A DNA stretch of 64,000 nt from Dicyema japonicum (taxonomy: Eukaryota; Dicyemida; Rhombozoa; Dicyemidae): positions 62,001 through 126,000 of the forward strand of contig RDEW01000043.1 of NCBI GenBank assembly GCA_011109175.1, given 5' to 3'. Below, piece after piece: positions 23,460 through 34,329 of the stretch; position 1 is the first letter of the stretch, and each line of letters starts with the position of its first letter. The translations under genes were made by a program, and so were the position numbers. Below the pieces are notes generated by a model that made no database searches, had not been told where the DNA came from, and worked only from the letters and a program-made list of their open reading frames with translations.

Positions 23460-24275
23460 AGGTTTGCTTCTAAACATTTACTTTGACGTGCCGAGGTGGA
23501 ATCAATGCAAGCTTCCAACACGCCTCGGAGGCACAGGTCTCAGGTCGGCGTTGGAGATCGCCTTTCCAGCATATGTATCATCGCTCTCAAGCAGAAGCCT
23601 TTTGGTCCAAGATATTCTACGTTTCCAATCGGACTTTTTGGGAAAAAGTCTTAGACAAAGCTCGTCGCGAATGATGTGAAACTGATTTGGATACGACGAA
23701 CGATCCTTCGAGCCAACGAAATGGGATGAGATCTACTCCAAAAATATCTTCGACGTGCTAAAGTCTGAGGCCAACAAGCATCGTCTTGCATGCCTCGTGA
23801 CTGCCGCCAACCATGGGAGGGGAGCGTGACTGGATGCACTCCCGTGTTCTTCCCTGGGGACCCTTTTGGACGATGACTGTATTCGGATTGTGATCGCACA
23901 ACGCCTGGGAGTTGATGTTTGCGTCGAACACCAATGTCGTTGTGGAGGGATCGTCGATGCCAAAGGGCTGCAAAAGGAGTGCGGGCAGAGCACCCCGCCA
24001 TACTGTATGAACAACATTGTCATGCGTGCTCTTGATGCTGCAGGCTTCCTGGCAGTACTGGAGCCCGTGGGATTGGATCGCGGAGACGGGAACAGACCGG
24101 ATGGGTTAACTATCTTTCCGTTCACGCAGTCTGCTGGATCTGCTGGATCGGCAGCCGATCTGGCTGAGAAAATCAAGATCAAAAAATATGGCGGAATTGG
24201 AGACCGCTACCGTTTTGTACCGGTGGCAATCGAGACGCCTGGTGCGGCGGAAGTATCACAGCCTCTTTCTTGAAG
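23460..24275 (+). mobile_element. Family A retrotransposon, C-terminal half
   Basis: In order: post-RT PRWNQCKLPTRLGGTGLRS, then CRCGGIVDAKGLQKEC (zinc motif with the His lost), then LDAAGFLAVLEPVGLDR and NRPDGLTIFPF (nuclease PD motif), and KYGGIGDRYRFVPVAIET at the C terminus. The final 135-codon frame is open to a natural stop at about 24271. The region is clearly GC-richer than the surroundings, as in other family A copies. Confidence 0.85.
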
Positions 24276-24279
24276 GAAA

Positions 24280-25190
24280 TCGAGGGAGAAATTGGCCCAC
24301 CGTAAGAAAGACGTGCGGGAAGCGGTCTGGCTGAGGCAACGAATTGTGATCGCAGTTGTCCGCGGAAACGCTTACTCCGTAATGTCAGCAGCCGCTCTCC
24401 CCCATAGTTAATAAATATTATTTTATTGTTAAATGAAATAATAAATAAATTCTTTGTTAAATCTAGCAATTGATATCTTGTTACTATGGAAACACGTAAA
24501 AAACAGGTTGCCCATAGGCATCAAGCCACCCATGTGACATGTTGTATGTTAATAAGGATGGCGGAAGAAACTTATTTCACTGTAGAAGACGCAGCTAACA
24601 GATTCAAATTATATTTTAGTAACGATCTATGCGGAATTAGGAATTATCTGAAATTTACTCTCTAGGCTCAAACACCAAAACATCTATGTAGCACTTAAGA
24701 TCTCCCATGTGGGATGTACATGCATTGTCGTATTCACTACTTCATGTTGTACATTGACTGCTCATTCTGATTCCTCAAATTTGGAGTCTAAAATACAGGG
24801 GAAGTCAATAAATAATCAGCACTTGAAGATCGTTTTTGTTTCACCCCAATCGCCTTCAAAACTTTGGAGAGGTTGATAAAGAGTCATCAATAAGATATAG
24901 AATACATGCACGACGCGACTTAGGGATCCCCACGAACGAAAATTAAAATCATGTCTTTTAGCAATTGGAGCCTGATTTGTTGCTATGTTTTAAATTTCAC
25001 TATACAAACTAGATTTCATGATTTTTCATTCAAAATGAAACTAAAGGAATTCAACAAAATTTTCATTTTAAGTCATTTTTTATAACTTGCGTATAAATTC
25101 TTCAATATCCCCATTTCTCCTTGATATGACGATCATTGAAGTCGTTATTGATGTATAAGTGATTGAAAAGACCTCCTAAATGTAAAAATG
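24280..25190. other. Intergenic sequence, no supported gene
   Basis: 24290-24410 is probably the 3' untranslated tail of the upstream retrotransposon. A 36-codon + frame starting at about 24558 (MAEETYFTVEDAANRF) ends at a TAG and is unassigned. The remainder shows no domain. Confidence 0.35.
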
Positions 25191-25197
25191 AATGAAC

Positions 25198-25569
25198 TCA
25201 GCATTTTCTTCTCCAGTATAAATACACTGCAAATAATATTAATACCAATATTATTACGACTGAAACCAAAAGCAGCTTGAGCTGTGAGAAAGCGGTAAAT
25301 ATATTATTCGAGTTGACTACAAATATTTCGTACTAAAACATTTGAAAGGGATATATTCCTTCACATTCAAATGTGCTCTCAAGATTATGTACTGGCACTG
25401 ATCTCCGGCGTATATGTAGCTCGCGTTTTTTATCTTACATCTAACGAAAGGGCAAAGACAATTACTTGCAAAAATTTGAATTTCCTATTACAACGGAGGT
25501 TCCGTTATTTTTGCAAAAACTAGATTTGTTGCGGTGGACAAAATTTGAAAAATTGTTCCTTAATGTCAT
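25198..25569 (-). CDS. Single-pass membrane protein with EGF-like domain, 3' part
   Basis: Predicted type I cell-surface protein; the 5' part was not found. With introns 25441-25465 (25 nt) and 25317-25333 (17 nt, GTACGAAATATTTGTAG) removed, the frame reads an EGF-like segment: FCKNNGTSVVIGN, FCKCKIKNASYIYAGDQC, then FKCFINSN. A membrane helix (LLLVSVVIILVLILFAVYLY) follows, then a short basic tail WRRKC before TGA. Two introns falling exactly where the frame demands, and the stop right after the stop-transfer residues, make it convincing. The ATG at 25569 has no signal peptide behind it, so at least one upstream exon is missing. Confidence 0.7.
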
Positions 25570-25689
25570 AATTGAGAAAATAAGTGTTCAATTCTCAAAA
25601 CGGCTCTTATATGGAGTACATTGCATAAGCAGTACTTAAACGACGAAAATATTATGAAATCTAACTTACCTAGAAAACCAAATGTAGTT

Positions 25690-25760
25690 TAGTTAAGCTG
25701 GAGAAGCCACCGGGTCTCACGTGCGTCGTGGCTTTTTATGTAGATAAGCGTCAAGTTTCT
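25690..25760 (+). repeat. Short dispersed repeat with conserved hairpin, copy 2
   Basis: AAGCCAC ... GTGGCTT flank the loop GGGTCTCACGTGCGTC. In the 9.2 kb copy both arms differ at the matching position (AAGACAC ... GTGTCTT), preserving pairing. Confidence 0.55.
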
Positions 25761-26784
25761 TTAGGAAACGAAGCGATTTCCCACTTATTCCACCAGTTGT
25801 CTCGACAACGTGAGTTAAGAAACTAAATGTGTTGCATGATTAACCGTCTAATAGACACTTTTATTGAAATTGTGGGTTATTATTTAAAAGTGAGAGTTTT
25901 ATAGTGAAATTTATTCTACGGGGTAACTTGCAAAGCAGAACCAATTATTAGGACATACATAGAATCATATTAACTATCATTCTATATGTGGGACTTCTGA
26001 CAGATGATCCTCTAAATTCTTTCAATTTGGAGCCCGATGAGATTTGAATTTTGAACTTGACAAGGACTGAAGATAAATATTCGACTTTAATGGGGTAATT
26101 CCTCTTTTTTAATTCTTATGAGAGTCAGGAAAATGAGGGATAAAAAAAATCGGAGGCTTTTTACGTTGACTTTGACGTTAAGTGAATGAAATTTTATTAC
26201 TAAGGAATTATGGTTCGTTAAATTGAGAGACAGTTGAAATAACATGGGTTTCGAAGATAGAGTCTTCACTGGGGTCCCTCTCCTAACTATTTTCCGCAAT
26301 AAGTTGAGCATACCAAAAGGGATCACAAGTTATCCTGCAGAAAGCCAATATTCTCTCTTCCACAATCTCTCCTACTGATCTTAGTAGTTTCTTTTGATCT
26401 TTGTTTAATCTCCTATCGGTCTTCATCCAGAGTCAAAAACTTCCGTAAAGTCTTCTGTTGAATGAGTCTTCGATCTTCTTTAGGTTAATTTTCATCCATT
26501 AGTTTCTCATGCGGAACAGGCGTAGCTAATGGTTCAATGAACTGCCCGGATGAACAACATAGTATAAAGCTAAGAGGTTTCCTATCGTGTTTTAACAAAG
26601 TTCAAGTTTCATTGGGGCTAAGTGATGTCAATGAGCATGTAAATGTTCCGTTGTCTCATCAGCTAACTAGCATACTGGACAAATTTGGTATTTTAATTAA
26701 TAAAAACTATGTTAAATTAATATAATTATATTTAATTATTTAATTATTATTATTATTTATTAATAATTAAATAAATGTTTAAAA
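25761..26784. other. Intergenic or upstream region of the ETS gene
   Basis: A 62-codon + frame (26537-26725, starting MNCPDEQHSIKL) is open but unassigned. Nothing else is recognisable. 5' exons of the ETS gene may lie here. Confidence 0.3.
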
Positions 26785-27282
26785 TTATCGATTTATTGAT
26801 TTTGTGGTTATGGTCAAGTCTTTACTTCACAAATTTATTCACAAATTGTTATCAGAAAACAATGCCTGTCTGAAATGGGTAGGAATTAATACATTTAAAA
26901 TCGAAAATATTAATGAATTATCCAGATTATGGGAATAGAAAAGTCAAACCCAACAATGAATGTGGACAAACTAACCAGGTCCCTTAGAACATACTATAAT
27001 GACCCCGCAATTCTGAAGAGAGTTAGCAAAAACACATATCAATTTATTGTTGACTCTTCTAAACCGCTAAATGAAGAGATAAATGAAATGGCTGAGTTAA
27101 ATCCCTATTTTGAAAGAGTAAATGATAATTTTGATGTAATGTTTGGAAGAGTGGAGCAAATGTATCCACCAATGTACAACAGACCGTTAATATATGACCA
27201 TATCTCTGACTTTGATTATTGGGCAAATAATGATTGGTACGCCCCTTTCTACTATGATCCATATTATTATGATTATTATTAA
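26785..27282 (+). CDS. ETS-domain transcription factor, 3' coding exon
   Basis: Nuclear winged-helix DNA-binding protein. The ETS domain spans both sides of a frameshift. Upstream (26800-26933) is LLHKFIHKLL, CLKWVG, then NELSRLW. Downstream (26931 on) is GIEKSNPTMNVDKLTRSLR, TYY and YQFIVD. The order LW-G..K..P.MN..KL.R.LR.YY is the DNA-recognition helix region, closest to the ELF/E74 pattern. A single missing G in the GGG at 26931-26933 explains the frame break. The C-terminal tail is acidic and very Tyr-rich, ending YYYDYY. AATAAA lies at 27289-27294. The first Trp of the domain is replaced by His. Upstream exons were not identified. Confidence 0.85.
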
Positions 27283-27284
27283 AT

Positions 27285-28335
27285 TTATAATAAAGATTAT
27301 TTTTATACTTTTCGTTAGCTTTGTTGTGGGATTTTGTATGTTTTTTTAAAAAGTCGATTTAATAATTTCTGTTGCTATAGCAACGAGTAAATAGACTTAT
27401 TTTTGTCTGATACAGTTATATTAGTAGTCTGATACAGAAATATTATCTCTAGTCTGATACAAAATATTAGGTTTAGGAAAGTAAGAGAACAAGTCGATTT
27501 TGGTCCTTCCTCAGACAATAGATAATCTATAAGCTTATCGAAAGGCGGTGGGTGGCTACTCTGAGGAAAACCTGCGGTTTCGCAAAACAGCAACCGTATA
27601 GTCAAATGCATAGTTTTAAAGCAAGGAAAATAACAAATTTTTTAAGGTTCAAAAGCGAGAGGTGCCTCAGTTTAGAATCTGAGATGAACAACAAGGAACT
27701 TTTTGGTGCCAACGCACGCATGCTGTTTCGGGTGGAATCTTCTCTTGTGTTTGCTGATGCTGTCTTATTCGATGTTATGTGAGGAACTAACCTCGGCGTT
27801 CAAGGTGAACGCTTCAACATTAAATGCAGGAGACTGAATGCCATAAAGATATATCTACATTTAAAAGATCTCCCTTGATAACGTTAGAGCAGGTTACTTT
27901 AATTTTGGTGCACTATCTGTAGCTATTCGGTGCTAAAAGGTAGGTATGTACGCGGTACTACCAAATGATTTTTTTGTTCAACCCTTGCGCATGCGACATT
28001 GGAATTCTTGAGACGTCTGGGGAATCAGATTTCTAGACGATCAGGAGATCCCCGTGAGCGATGCTCGTTATTTGAGCGAATCTCGTTCGCCATCCTGAGA
28101 GGGAATAGCCATGCAGTCAAGGGGCCGCTATATGACTATTTGTTCAAAATTTTTGTCATAAAGAGTTAACTATTTTAAAAAAGTGAAATTTTCTTTATAA
28201 TTTAAATATTAAAAAACAATTGAGAAATTTGTTTAATTACTTAGCTAATTAATTAATATATTGTTTGCGGTTTTTTGCGGTTTACGTTGCAACAGCGTTG
28301 TAACGGCAAAATCGATTTTGAGCTCATTCTCAACG
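27285..28335 (+). repeat. Composite dispersed repeat, copy A
   Basis: Collinear with 29764-30440: an ATAAAGATTATTTTTATAC start, TTTCTGTTGCTATAGCAAC, CTATCTGTAGCTATTCGGTG, the GAGCGAATCTCG module, and an end with GTTGCAACAGCGTTGTAACG. It begins at the polyadenylation signal of the ETS gene. 27400-27475 carries three GTCTGATACA direct repeats absent from copy B. Confidence 0.7.
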
Positions 28336-28429
28336 GTCATATTAATTATCTAAATAATGCACTGCGCAAACTGACCCGATTTAGAATGGTATTTTCAGCT
28401 AAGAAGAAAAGGAAACTTGAAGGAAAAAG

Positions 28430-28565
28430 ACGGGTATTTCAAAAAATGGGAACTAAAGTACATTTGTTCAATATGAACCCCAGAGGATCTCCCTTTACAA
28501 GGTTAGAGTAGGTTACTTTAGTTTTGGTGTACCATCTGTAGCTATTTGGTGCTACAAATGTCACT
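28430..28565 (+). repeat. Partial third copy of the composite repeat
   Basis: GGTTAGAGTAGGTTACTTTA, then CCATCTGTAGCTATTTGGTGC, matches 27875-27945 and 29990-30050. Confidence 0.6.
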
Positions 28566-28629
28566 GATTTGATCGCAAGATCCTTCGATGCAGTTATAAA
28601 GGAAAGCGATTTTTTGCGAGACCCCACAT

Positions 28630-29762
28630 TCATGTTAGGCCTGGCATTCCAATTTAGCCTGTCAAGTACCTTAATTGTTGTTACTAGGGACAAAGGGCAG
28701 ATATGTAAGTTTACGCTATATCAGAATGTCATAGAAGACGACGTTCGACTTCCTCTGTGGCCGGTGCTGATTTACTGTACGAAACAACTGTAATGCTACC
28801 ACTTACTTAAACTCCTTGGGACATCACTTTATGATACAGGTCAGGGATAGATCCGAAATGATGTTCTACGTCGTTGAAAGTCACACCAAGGTAGCTCGTC
28901 CGCCCAGTGACCTCTATAAGTACCTATAGATAGTCACTTTAGGTATTACATAGTTAGACCGCTTAGGGCGGTCAAAGACTAACAACCTGCACTTCTCCGG
29001 CCTCAGTCTGAGTCCTTTGCTCTCACATCAGCGTATGATTTCATCTACGGCGACTTGCATCCTCCGACACGTTACATCTGGTCTCCACGAGTGATCCCAG
29101 AGTACTAGACAGCCAACTCCGTCCTCACATTGGCTGGGTGAGGGAGTGTTGACAAGTATATTTTAAAAAGGGTTGGGCTCAAAACCGACCCTTGTGGAAC
29201 TCTCCGGTTAGATTTAAACAAACTGTATCGGCAACCTTTTATGCCTTACGTAGTTCGTCCGATCCTCTAAGAAGCTGGATAACCAACTCCTTAGTTCCAG
29301 GGGAATTCCTCCTCCAACGAGGGCGCATCGGAGGCAGTTATGCCAGACCGAGTCGAACGCTTTCTCCACATCCAGGAACAGTGCGGCTGTGCACTTGCCT
29401 CAGACTCCTGTGGTTGCGAATCTGAGAGCTCAACCTCCAAAGGCAGTCCCCACAGGAACGCCCCTCACGGAATCCCATCTGAAGGTCCGAGAGGGTGTCT
29501 CTTATTATGCAATCCTGGGTTAACCTCTGGTGTATCACTATCTCTAAGATTTTAGCAACCGCAGGCAACAGGCTTATAGGGCAGTAGCTACTAGGATCAT
29601 CAAGAGGTTTTCCTGGTTTCTTTACAACAACCAGTTCCGCTTCCTCCCAACGCCTAGGCACGTAACCCAACCTGAGGCTACCGTCATACAACCCTTCCAA
29701 GCCCGCCAGCAGGCTTGCAGGCCTTTTTTGAAAAGGGCCATGGGAATCTTGTCCTGGCCCGG
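28630..29762 (-). mobile_element. R1/Jockey-type LINE, RT domain (family E)
   Basis: An open reverse frame (29700-29338) reads GYVPRRWEEAELVVVKKPGK, then SYCPISLLPAVAKILE and LQMGFREGRSCGDCLW. Further down in other frames are NILVNTPSPSQCEDGVG and CESKGLRLRPEKCRL, the region after the YADD box. Clearly GC-richer than the cellular genes. Truncated at both ends. The composite repeat copy B starts exactly at its 5' side. Confidence 0.85.
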
Positions 29763-29763
29763 T

Positions 29764-30440
29764 TATGATAAAGATTATTTTTATACTTGTTGTTAGCTTT
29801 GTTGTGGGTTTTTGATACTTTTTTTAAAAGTCGATTTAATAATTTCTGTTGCTATAGCAACATGTAAATAGACTTATTTTTGTTTATATCTCTAGTGCTT
29901 AGAAATATTAGGTTGGGCAAACTGCGAGAACAAAAATGCATAAAGATGTACCTACATTCGGAAGAAGAACCAGAGAGGAATCTCCTTGACAATGTTGAGT
30001 AGGTTAATTTAGTTTTGGTTTGCTATCTGTAGCTATCCAGTGCTACAGATAAGTAAGTACGGCGGTCCTACCCAATTAATTTTTTGATTGTTTTACACGT
30101 GTTGAGACGTCCTGTTCCTTTGTGCCTCTGACGTTGGAATTCTTGAGTCGTCTGGGGATTCGAATTTCTACATAATGATCAGGAGATCCCCGTGAGCGAT
30201 GCTTGTTATTTAAGCGAATCTCGCTCGCCATCCTGAGAAGGAATAGCCATGCAGTCACGGCCGCTATATGACTATTTGCTCGCTTTTTTCTGTAATAAAT
30301 TGTTCAATATTTCTAAAAAATTAAAATTCTCTTTATAATAGGAATATTAAAAATTTTAATTTCTTAATTAAGCTAAGCTATTATCTAATGAATATTTTTT
30401 GCGGTTTTACGTTGCAACGGCGTTGTAACGGCGAAATCGA
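29764..30440 (+). repeat. Composite dispersed repeat, copy B
   Basis: Same order of blocks as copy A, shortened in the middle. It ends in GCGGTTTTACGTTGCAACGG, which also appears at 37760-37790. Confidence 0.7.
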
Positions 30441-30449
30441 TTTTTACAA

Positions 30450-31330
30450 AAATAGAGCAAGTCAATGTCTATTACTGCAAGCTTTGAACTCAGCCAAATG
30501 ATCGTCATGAGTAGTAAATCTACGATGAAAGAGATTTCAGAAAGCATTGCATGGCAAAATGGCTGATTTTGTGTTCCCACAGAAAACACAGTTTTTTTAA
30601 GGACATTTCATGACCAGGAAATGTTTGTTTCTGGATAGATCAATGAACTGGCGGATGATTCGAAAATAACAGTTGAAGGCTGCATCATCTAAATTTGAAC
30701 ACTTTTCTATTCCTATTGATGAGACCGTTGACATCACCTGAATAGCACAGCTTGCAGTTTTTTATCAGAGCCTATGAAAATGAATTTAATATTGATGGAG
30801 AACAGATTGAAGTGATTCAAATGCATGACACTACAACAAACGAAGACATTTTTGAAGAAGCGTAACATATTCAGCATGACTTGATTTTGATTTGAGTAAA
30901 ATTGCATGTTTATCTGATTCTGTTACGAATATGGTTTGCAGACACAATGGTGTTGCTGCCAGTTTCCAAACAAAATTTGGGAACTTTTAACCTGATTCTT
31001 CATTTGCATATTTTCACTGCATTATTCATCAGAAAAAATGTGCTCAATTACTTTAAAATTGACTCTGTGGTCACAAAGGAAATTTTCTCAGCCATCAGTA
31101 ATTCAGTCAGCTGCTAGAAGACTTATATTTATCGTTGTGGAGAGTTAGCGTAATATAGCCGCTGTAGTAGGTTTGCAACAACCGTGGACCTAGGACCTTA
31201 TGAACTTATTCCACCTTGCCATTTGATGGAAGTGAACCTTTTTTGGAAACTCATGGAGGTGAACCAAAATATCATCATGACTCTCAATACTTTATATGAA
31301 TTTTTGGAATGGTAAAATGCAGGAGAATCG
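30450..31330 (+). pseudogene. hAT-type transposase of the GTF2IRD2/ZBED-like group, decayed
   Basis: The + frames give FEHFSIPIDETVDIT (catalytic first Asp region), then QMHDTTTNEDIFEEA, then LSKIACLSDSV with CRHNGVAASFQTKFG and HCIIHQKKCAQL. All match the order F...DE.TD, TT.ED.FE, DG...M.G..NG and HC.IH. of this hAT group. Stops and shifts break the frame. No terminal repeats were recognised. Confidence 0.75.
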
Positions 31331-31875
31331 CTTAAAGTAAGAAATTGATGTGTGTGATTGGTTTTATAAATTTATCTTTTAAATCGGTTACTCCTTCCTG
31401 TTTTTAAAAGTTTATTAAAGTTAGCAACAAATTTAAAATTATACTCAACGCAATCATATTCGTACAGCAGACTGATCAGACTGCTCAGTATTGAAATGGT
31501 TATGGGACACCACGTGTATTGACTCTTTTTTACAAATATTTTGCGAGTGTAGTAAATACATTGCGAAGAAAGTCTGGGATTAATAAATACGAAGGCTCCT
31601 CAGTTGGTTCAAGTACCACGCAATTTGTGTTAAGACTACGGAGGTATAAGCAGGAAGTCCTTGTCTTTTCTCGTCTGGCTACAGTAAGGAGCCTTGAAGT
31701 CTCTGTTCGTTGCTATCTTGAGAGATATAAATTATGTCGACGGGAATTAATTATTTATTTAAATTAATAGTTAGAATCAATAAATGTTTTTGGTTTAAAT
31801 AAAATTGTCTACATTTTATAAAGTCGAGATTTATTATTATTATTAAAAACCAAAAATCACCGACAAATTAAAAAA
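31331..31875. other. Intergenic sequence, one unassigned ORF
   Basis: An 82-codon + ORF at 31519-31767 is open but shows no domain. The rest is AT-rich. Confidence 0.3.
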
Positions 31876-31879
31876 CTAC

Positions 31880-32220
31880 ATCAGGTGATTCCGGCCGCCT
31901 CGAGTAGCCATCTCGGATTGGGCGGGGGTTTCTAACTTTTTTGGAGAGTAGTAAGGCTCCGGTTTTCCTCACTAAGTCCTCAAAAGGTGTAGGGTTTAGA
32001 GGTGTCCAAGAAAACCTTTGCAAAGCCTTACTGGCTATTTTTTGGAAGGTATTGATTTTTTTCTATATTCCTGTTTGATAGGTTGGTTCCCCATGCAGCA
32101 CACCTGTACGTTAGAGACGGTTGAATATACTGCACGTAGAGCGAGTCCAAATTTGAGTTGAAACACCCATTATATTGTCCAAGGAGTGTTTTAACAAAAT
32201 TTAGCTTTTGTTGTGTCGAA
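31880..32220 (-). mobile_element. Jockey/R1-type LINE, C-terminal scrap
   Basis: The reverse frame reads LYVQYIQPSLTYRCAAWGTN, the conserved post-RT block (LY..YI.P.L.Y....WG), followed by a degraded tail. Confidence 0.6.
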
Positions 32221-32399
32221 GATTTAGTAAATTTTATTAATTTTTTATTAATTTATTTATTAATTTTATTTATTATAATATAAAATAAAATATTATCAAA
32301 TTTGATTATTCTAAAATAAATGTACAATTTCGTTATCTTAAACGCTTTATTTAACTACGCAACTATGGTAAAGAATTGCAAAAGTGTGTTAACAAATCA

Positions 32400-33131
32400 G
32401 TATAATCAATTGTATTGTCAATATAATCAATTATCACAGAAATTGGGAGGATTGTGAATATGATGAAACTTATGGAGAACAGTACAGTTCGTTGATTGAT
32501 GCAGTTAATGTTCGTAACATAACTCTACAGTCGGGAGCTATTTTTTCAATAATGAATTTGAGAGTAAATCATTTGTATTTCAATATTATACATTCATAGT
32601 TCATGTTCAAATGATTATAGCATAGAAACCATGAACTATTATACCTTTCCCGACACTATTCGATTGATGTTTCATTTTTTAAATTATTAGAATTTTGACA
32701 AACTGTCACTCACTCTCATTCCTGGGAATAGACTTTGCGATTCGTTTAGCATTTCTTGAAGCGATGTATTTATATCATTCATGCATAGTTATTTTCCTGA
32801 GGAATCTATAATACAGTCATTTGTGGTAGGTTCCGCGTTTGTTCACCTAAACAAGTATTTTTAAAATTAAATTAGAATATCAATATTGTGCATTGATGCA
32901 ATATATAATCCTAAAGCGTATGGTATCCCATTTAGTTTAGGTTTGAACCTATTTACCATGAAAACTTGTTATATATTACCATATTCAGAAATAACAGCTT
33001 GTATGTGCTTGATAATAATATATTTAGAGAAAGACACTCACCCGCAGATCGGAGATGTAATTTTAAGTATTATTTCAGTTTGCAGCGCTATATCTCAAAA
33101 AGACAATACGCTCGGTCTTTGTGGAAAATAA
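32400..33131 (+). CDS. Unidentified gene with several micro-introns
   Basis: Open segments chain together only if short GT-AG introns are removed. NWEDCEYDETYGEQYSSLID ... SIMNLR is followed by an intron starting at 32564. 32669-32690 (22) then joins SRHYSID to NFDKLSLTLIPG. 32744-32761 (18) joins LCDS to DVFISFMHSYFPEES. 32854-32874 (21) joins AFVHLNK to ISILCIDAIYNPKAYG. 33057-33078 (22) joins SPADRR to FCSAISQKDNTLGLCGK and a TAA. One internal junction near 32970 needs a one-base correction and the start is not fixed. I do not recognise the protein family. Confidence 0.45.
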
Positions 33132-33214
33132 TTAGTAATTTATATGTTAGGATGTTTACTTTCAGGAATAATATTTGTTAATTTATTCAATAGAATTATT
33201 CATTACAATTCAAG

Positions 33215-33430
33215 TTGCATGATTGAAGATTCTGTTCCTCCTCTTCCTTTTTTACTAGAGTGGAGTCATGTGATCCACTTGTCTCAGGTGATTCCCATGT
33301 AAGAGGATCATTTTCTCTCACCCACTTCACTGAAGGGGTTTCCAAAATTTCAAGGAATGGACGTCTTCCATCTTTATGTTGGTTGTGGATGGGCTTGTAT
33401 GATTTTGTAAGGACTCTATGTTCCATGGAT
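33215..33430 (+). repeat. SINE-like repeat, family 2, copy
   Basis: Blocks GTGATCCACTTGTCTC, TTTTCTCTCACCCACTTCAC and TTGAAGGGGTTYC-like are shared in order with 44.66-44.83 kb. Confidence 0.5.
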
Positions 33431-33799
33431 CTAATTGCTGATAACCGAGTTTATCACAATCTTTTCCTTATCCATTCTCTCCATATTGGAATCAGGTATT
33501 TCTTTTTTCGGCATCCAATGGATACCCTTACAATTTACACTTGCCAGTCCTCAAGTTGGTGACAAATGAAATTTTCATTGGAGACCTTAATCCCGTCCTT
33601 GTCCTCAACCAACAAAAAGAACAATAACTTTATCACGTATAAATGATAATAATTATATGTAGATAATTAATAAGAAAATATATTGTTAAATTCATTTTTG
33701 AGTATGAAATTAATTCTGAATAATATAATAATGCAATAATTCATCTTTAAATATTTAATTTGATACAAATAACAAAACACACCATTAATAATGATAACA

Positions 33800-34130
33800 G
33801 CCTTTTCACGAGAGCCAAAATATTTGTAGCTCCGCATAGGCAGGACACACACTTTATTTACGTAAAGAACAGTTAATTTTAACTAATTGTAAAACCAAGG
33901 AATGATCTTCACTTCTTTTTTTCTTTTTCTTGTGTGTGGGTCCTTTTTAGACATTCCAGTTCACAGTGAGTATCCACTGATAAAAGCGTCACTCGTCAAA
34001 CCCTTTTAGCATCGTAGATGCGTGGAACCTTCCACCAGGTGAACAGCAGTGAGAATCGAACCCGTAACATAAGTCACTTTAACTCGACACCTAACCACTA
34101 TGCCAACAAAACGCACCATTAATACTAAAA
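33800..34130 (-). repeat. tRNA-derived SINE, family 1, best-preserved copy
   Basis: On the reverse strand the head reads TGGCATAGTGGTTAGGTGTC (RNA polymerase III box A, tRNA D-arm-like) and 30 nt later GGGTTCGATTCTC (box B, T-arm). The tRNA-unrelated body follows (GTGGAAGGTTCCACGCATC, CTTTGACGAGTGACGC), then an A/G-rich stretch and a conserved 3' end (AAATAAAGTGTGTGTCC, GGCTCTCGTGAAAAGG). Other copies or fragments lie at 5.8, 12.35, 21.9, 45.7 and 62.9 kb. Confidence 0.85.
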
Positions 34131-34329
34131 TTTTCCAGCAATCTCATCTATTCAATAAAAATATATTTAAGTAATGTGAACCGTTCTAAATGAGGTTAGG
34201 CTGAGAAAGAGCCGCAAAATCGATTTTACTGTAAAAGCCGTTTAATGTATAACCGAAAGTTAACGTTAATCGGTTTAGACGGTTAAATCTGAGCCGTTAA
34301 TTAACAATCAACAATAATTTAACAACAAG

